Shown here one piece after another: positions 61,947 to 64,000 of a DNA stretch of 64,000 bases; position 1 is the first letter of the stretch, and every line of letters starts with the position of its first letter. The notes below the pieces were generated by a model that had not been told where the DNA came from, ran no database searches, and was given only the letters and a program-made list of their open reading frames with translations. The position numbers and the translations under genes are program-made. Source of the stretch: Aerococcaceae bacterium DSM 111176 (GTDB lineage: Bacteria; Bacillota; Bacilli; Lactobacillales; Aerococcaceae); the NCBI GenBank assembly GCA_015863215.1, contig JACBXN010000045.1:31266-95265 (forward strand), read 5' to 3'.

Positions 61947-62033
61947 TACAGTAGTTTGTTGATTTGTATAAGTAACTATTAGATTAAATAAACAGCATTT
62001 TTAGTTATCAAGATCAATAATAGATTTATCAAA

Positions 62034-62080
62034 AACAGTCCTTAATAACATCATTGTGCTATTAAGGGCTGTTATTTTGA
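62034..62080 (+). terminator. Terminator after pair 2
   Basis: AACAGTCCTTAATA-acatcattgtgc-TATTAAGGGCTGTT, then ATTTTGATTGTTTTT. Confidence 0.75.
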
Positions 62081-62580
62081 TTGTTTTTATCGCCTTACGA
62101 ATCGTGCCACGATATTTGATTATGATTTGATTTTGCTTATGAGTTTGATTGCTATTGTGATTAATATTTTGAATATGTTTTTGATGTGTTTATTATTATG
62201 ATAATGATTGAATGGTAATTTTGATCAATCCTAAATGACACTATGTTGATTTTATATGGGCTCATTTTTCTTTTAAATCGAATCGCCACACGAATGGTAC
62301 CACGACTTTTGTTTTTGTTTTTTGTTTTGAGTTTGTTTGTTATTATGTTTTTCATTATCATTTTGACTTTCATTATCATTTTGACTTTCATTATCATTTT
62401 GTTTTTCATTATCATTCTGTTTTTCATTATCATTCTGTTTTTCATTTTCATTTTTCTTTTGAGTTTGATTGTTATTATTATTATTTTTTTAATTATCATT
62501 ATTCTTAGTTATTTTTATTCTTTTTTTATTTATTATTTTGTTTATTTTTTTATTCTAGTTTTATTTGGATCAGAATCGTT
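62081..62580. repeat. Low-complexity T-rich tract with short tandem repeats
   Basis: The plus strand is mostly T with few C or G. Eighteen-bp steps of TTTCATTATCATTTTGAC and variants repeat six times at about 62350-62450. Read leftward they give N-D-N-E-(S/K)-Q hexapeptides, but that frame has no start and stops soon. Two copies of CGAATsGT.CCACGA (near 62098 and 62290) repeat at 192 bp. Possibly the remains of a repeat-rich surface-protein gene on the minus strand. No intact gene. Confidence 0.5.
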
Positions 62581-62760
62581 GTTAACAGGGCAGGGATAGA
62601 GTTATCCACAGAAATAGGACCGTCTCGTTTGTTACACTTTGTAAGTGCTTTTAATGTTTTGTGAAATGGTGTATAATTATTTGCGTTGGCTCTGTGTAGA
62701 GGAGCAGATCCTGTTTAGGATGCGTTTAAATAATTAAAATACTATACTTTAGGAGAATTT

Positions 62761-63600
62761 ATGAAACAATTAATGACTAAGTTGTTTGTCGTGGTGTTGA
62801 TGGTGTTTGCTGTTGTGGTTGGGCTTGATTCGGCGCGTGTAGGGGCGGAAGTGAATGGTGAGGCGCCGTTTAGCGTGTTGATGTTGGGCGTGGATACGGG
62901 GGAATACGGGCGTTCGGATGCTGGGCGTTCGGATATTATTGTGGTGGCTACGGTGAATCCTGCGGCGGGGACGACTTTGATGACGAGTATTCCGCGTGAT
63001 ACGTATACTGAGATTATTGGTATGGGGTATAACGACAAGATTAATCATGCGTATGCTTTTGGTGGGACTGAGATGGCTGAGGAGAGTGTGGCTAATTTAT
63101 TAAATATTCCGATTGACCAGACGATTGCGGTTGATATGAGTGGTTTTATTGAGTTAGTGGACTCTGTTGGTGGGATTACTGTGGTTCCGAATACGAGTTT
63201 TGAGATTAATGGGTATTACTTTGAGGGTGGCGTGCCGACTTTTGTTGATGGTGAAGGTGCGTTGAGCTATGTTCGTGAGCGTTACACATCGGGTGGCGAT
63301 GGTGCTCGTCAAGCTCGCGCTCAGGAAGTGATTCAACAAATCGTTAAAGAGGGATTGAATCCAAATAATGCGAGTAATTTACCGACTTTCTTAAAGGTGG
63401 CGGAGCAATATATTGAGTTAGATATTGGTTTGTCTGAGTTAGGTGTGTTGGCTGAGAGTTTCGGGACGATTTCTGAGGATTCAGAGAATGTGCCGCTTTC
63501 AGGTTATGGTGAAATGATCGATGGGATTTATTATGAGATCATCGAGCCTGGTTCGCTTGAAGCTGCGCAAGAGGCGCATCGTGCGAATTTAGGATTGTAA
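62761..63600 (+). CDS. LytR-CpsA-Psr (LCP) family protein
   Basis: 279 aa. One N-terminal anchor or signal (KLFVVVLMVFAVVVGL), then the LCP domain from residue 38: FSVLMLGVDTGEYGRSDAGRSDIIVVATVNP, TTLMTSIPRDTY, VDSVGGI and ALSYVRERYTSGGDGARQARAQEVI with the pyrophosphate-binding Arg residues. LCP enzymes attach capsule, teichoic acid or other undecaprenyl-linked polymers to peptidoglycan; it may finish the polymer made by the capsule locus. Strong G/T codon bias as in the GT at 54184. RBS AGGAG. Confidence 0.93.
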   Translation: MKQLMTKLFVVVLMVFAVVVGLDSARVGAEVNGEAPFSVLMLGVDTGEYGRSDAGRSDIIVVATVNPAAGTTLMTSIPRDTYTEIIGMGYNDKINHAYAFGGTEMAEESVANLLNIPIDQTIAVDMSGFIELVDSVGGITVVPNTSFEINGYYFEGGVPTFVDGEGALSYVRERYTSGGDGARQARAQEVIQQIVKEGLNPNNASNLPTFLKVAEQYIELDIGLSELGVLAESFGTISEDSENVPLSGYGEMIDGIYYEIIEPGSLEAAQEAHRANLGL

Positions 63601-63613
63601 TTATATTGTGTGT

Positions 63614-63646
63614 AACAGGTCTGCTTTGGGTGGGCCTGTTTTTTGT
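63614..63646 (+). terminator. LCP gene terminator
   Basis: AACAGGtc...GGCCTGTT followed by TTTTG, 14 bp after the stop. Confidence 0.8.
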
Positions 63647-63762
63647 GTTTTATGGGTGCGCTTTATTGGGTAATTAAATTCGAAGTTATGATATACTTTT
63701 TGTGAAAAGTGATTTTTAGATAATTCGTTGGTGGTTGCTTGGGTTTTCTTAAGGAGTGTTTT

Positions 63763-63879
63763 ATGGAGCGTTTCTGGTCAATCGATGTTGATTATATTGA
63801 ATTGTTTTCGGCGAGTCATTTGTTTTATTTTATGGTCTTTATTATTTGTATTATTGGTTTGATTCGCTTTCGTTGTTAA
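63763..63879 (+). CDS. Very short membrane protein, YwaF-like N-terminus
   Basis: 38 aa: MERFWSIDVDYIELFSASHL followed by a single helix FYFMVFIICIIGLIRF and a stop. Good RBS (AAGGAGTG). The ELFSxxHLxY start followed by a helix resembles the beginning of TIGR02206/YwaF membrane proteins, which are about 230 aa, so this is either a truncated remnant or a genuine small protein. No continuation is seen in other frames downstream. Confidence 0.5.
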   Translation: MERFWSIDVDYIELFSASHLFYFMVFIICIIGLIRFRC

Positions 63880-63989
63880 TGCTAAATTAGATTCAGCAAT
63901 TATTGCTAGATAAGTTTCGGCACTTTATTCCAAAAAAAGAACCAATTCAGTTATACTTTTGCAGTATCAATTGAATTGGAGGATGAAAG

Positions 63990-64000
63990 GTGAACGAAAA
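63990..64000 (+). CDS. Start of a further gene (first codons only)
   Basis: GTG AAC GAA AA preceded by GGAGG at 7 nt. Product unknown; the frame leaves the window. Confidence 0.45.

Noticed and set aside
62161..62599. Two opposed open frames in the T-rich tract
   Set aside because: One is Lys/Ile/Met-rich and the other almost all hydrophobic; both arise from low-complexity sequence.
62602..62610. TTATCCACA, a perfect DnaA box, as a sign of an origin
   Set aside because: Only one box, no dnaA/dnaN and no AT-rich unwinding repeats next to it; chance match is likely.

Overview
The window looks like a chromosomal segment of a low-GC Gram-positive bacterium of the order Lactobacillales; the gene set would suit the Aerococcaceae/Carnobacteriaceae, but no rRNA or other marker fixes the genus. 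Reasons: AT-rich A-ending codons in housekeeping genes, strong AGGAGG-type ribosome binding sites, EzrA, a class B PBP, CpsB/C/D-type phosphoregulation of capsule, an IscS-like desulfurase paired with ThiI, alpha-acetolactate decarboxylase and a YfhO-type glycosylation protein.

Layout. 1-14.2 kb is housekeeping: a TelA/XpaC-like pair (minus), a nudF - small membrane protein - mtnN - coaBC operon, a short FUSC-type membrane protein, alsD (minus), rpsD with a structured leader, ezrA, and cysteine desulfurase-thiI. 14.6-24.3 kb is a mosaic of small operons: decayed Rpn-family nuclease genes, a Sir2 deacylase with a 3-methyladenine glycosylase, a small orphan gene, a possible toxin-antitoxin pair with a nucleotidyltransferase-like protein, a YghU-type GST and a DUF1189 protein. 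24.3-29.4 kb holds divergent yfhO and PBP genes. 29.7-54.0 kb is a large capsule/exopolysaccharide locus: two cpsCD modules, one cpsB, two sugar-nucleotide reductase/epimerase paralogues, glycosyltransferases, a MurJ/Wzx-like flippase, a candidate polymerase, a secreted beta-helix protein, a CapD/PglF-PglE-PglC-PglD-like set (UDP-diacetylbacillosamine-type sugar), ugd, a second initiating sugar transferase, a YdcF-type protein and galU. Another glycosyltransferase follows at 54.2 kb.

55.7-62.0 kb is the most unusual coding block. Two translationally coupled gene pairs each end in a large protein with an N-terminal D-x(8-9)-(Q/S)xK motif resembling PD-(D/E)xK (Mrr-like) nucleases and a C-terminal glycine-rich membrane segment. 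A divergent lipoprotein/WYL-regulator unit with a dyad operator lies between the pairs. One of the large proteins ends in seven tyrosine-centred five-residue repeats. I propose a membrane-acting, WYL-controlled accessory (possibly defence) system; its function is inferred, not shown.

The intergenic DNA between about 5 and 23 kb is the other surprise. It holds (i) at least eight arrays of short inverted repeats whose period is almost always 41 or 51 bp, although each array has a different sequence; (ii) six nested palindromic elements of 170-475 bp whose stems change in compensating fashion while bulges and inner modules are kept; and (iii) modular multi-hairpin cassettes starting with a GGAGTCGC hairpin. 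None is seen inside an intact gene. The window ends with an LCP-family cell-wall ligase, a short YwaF-like membrane protein and the first codons of another gene.
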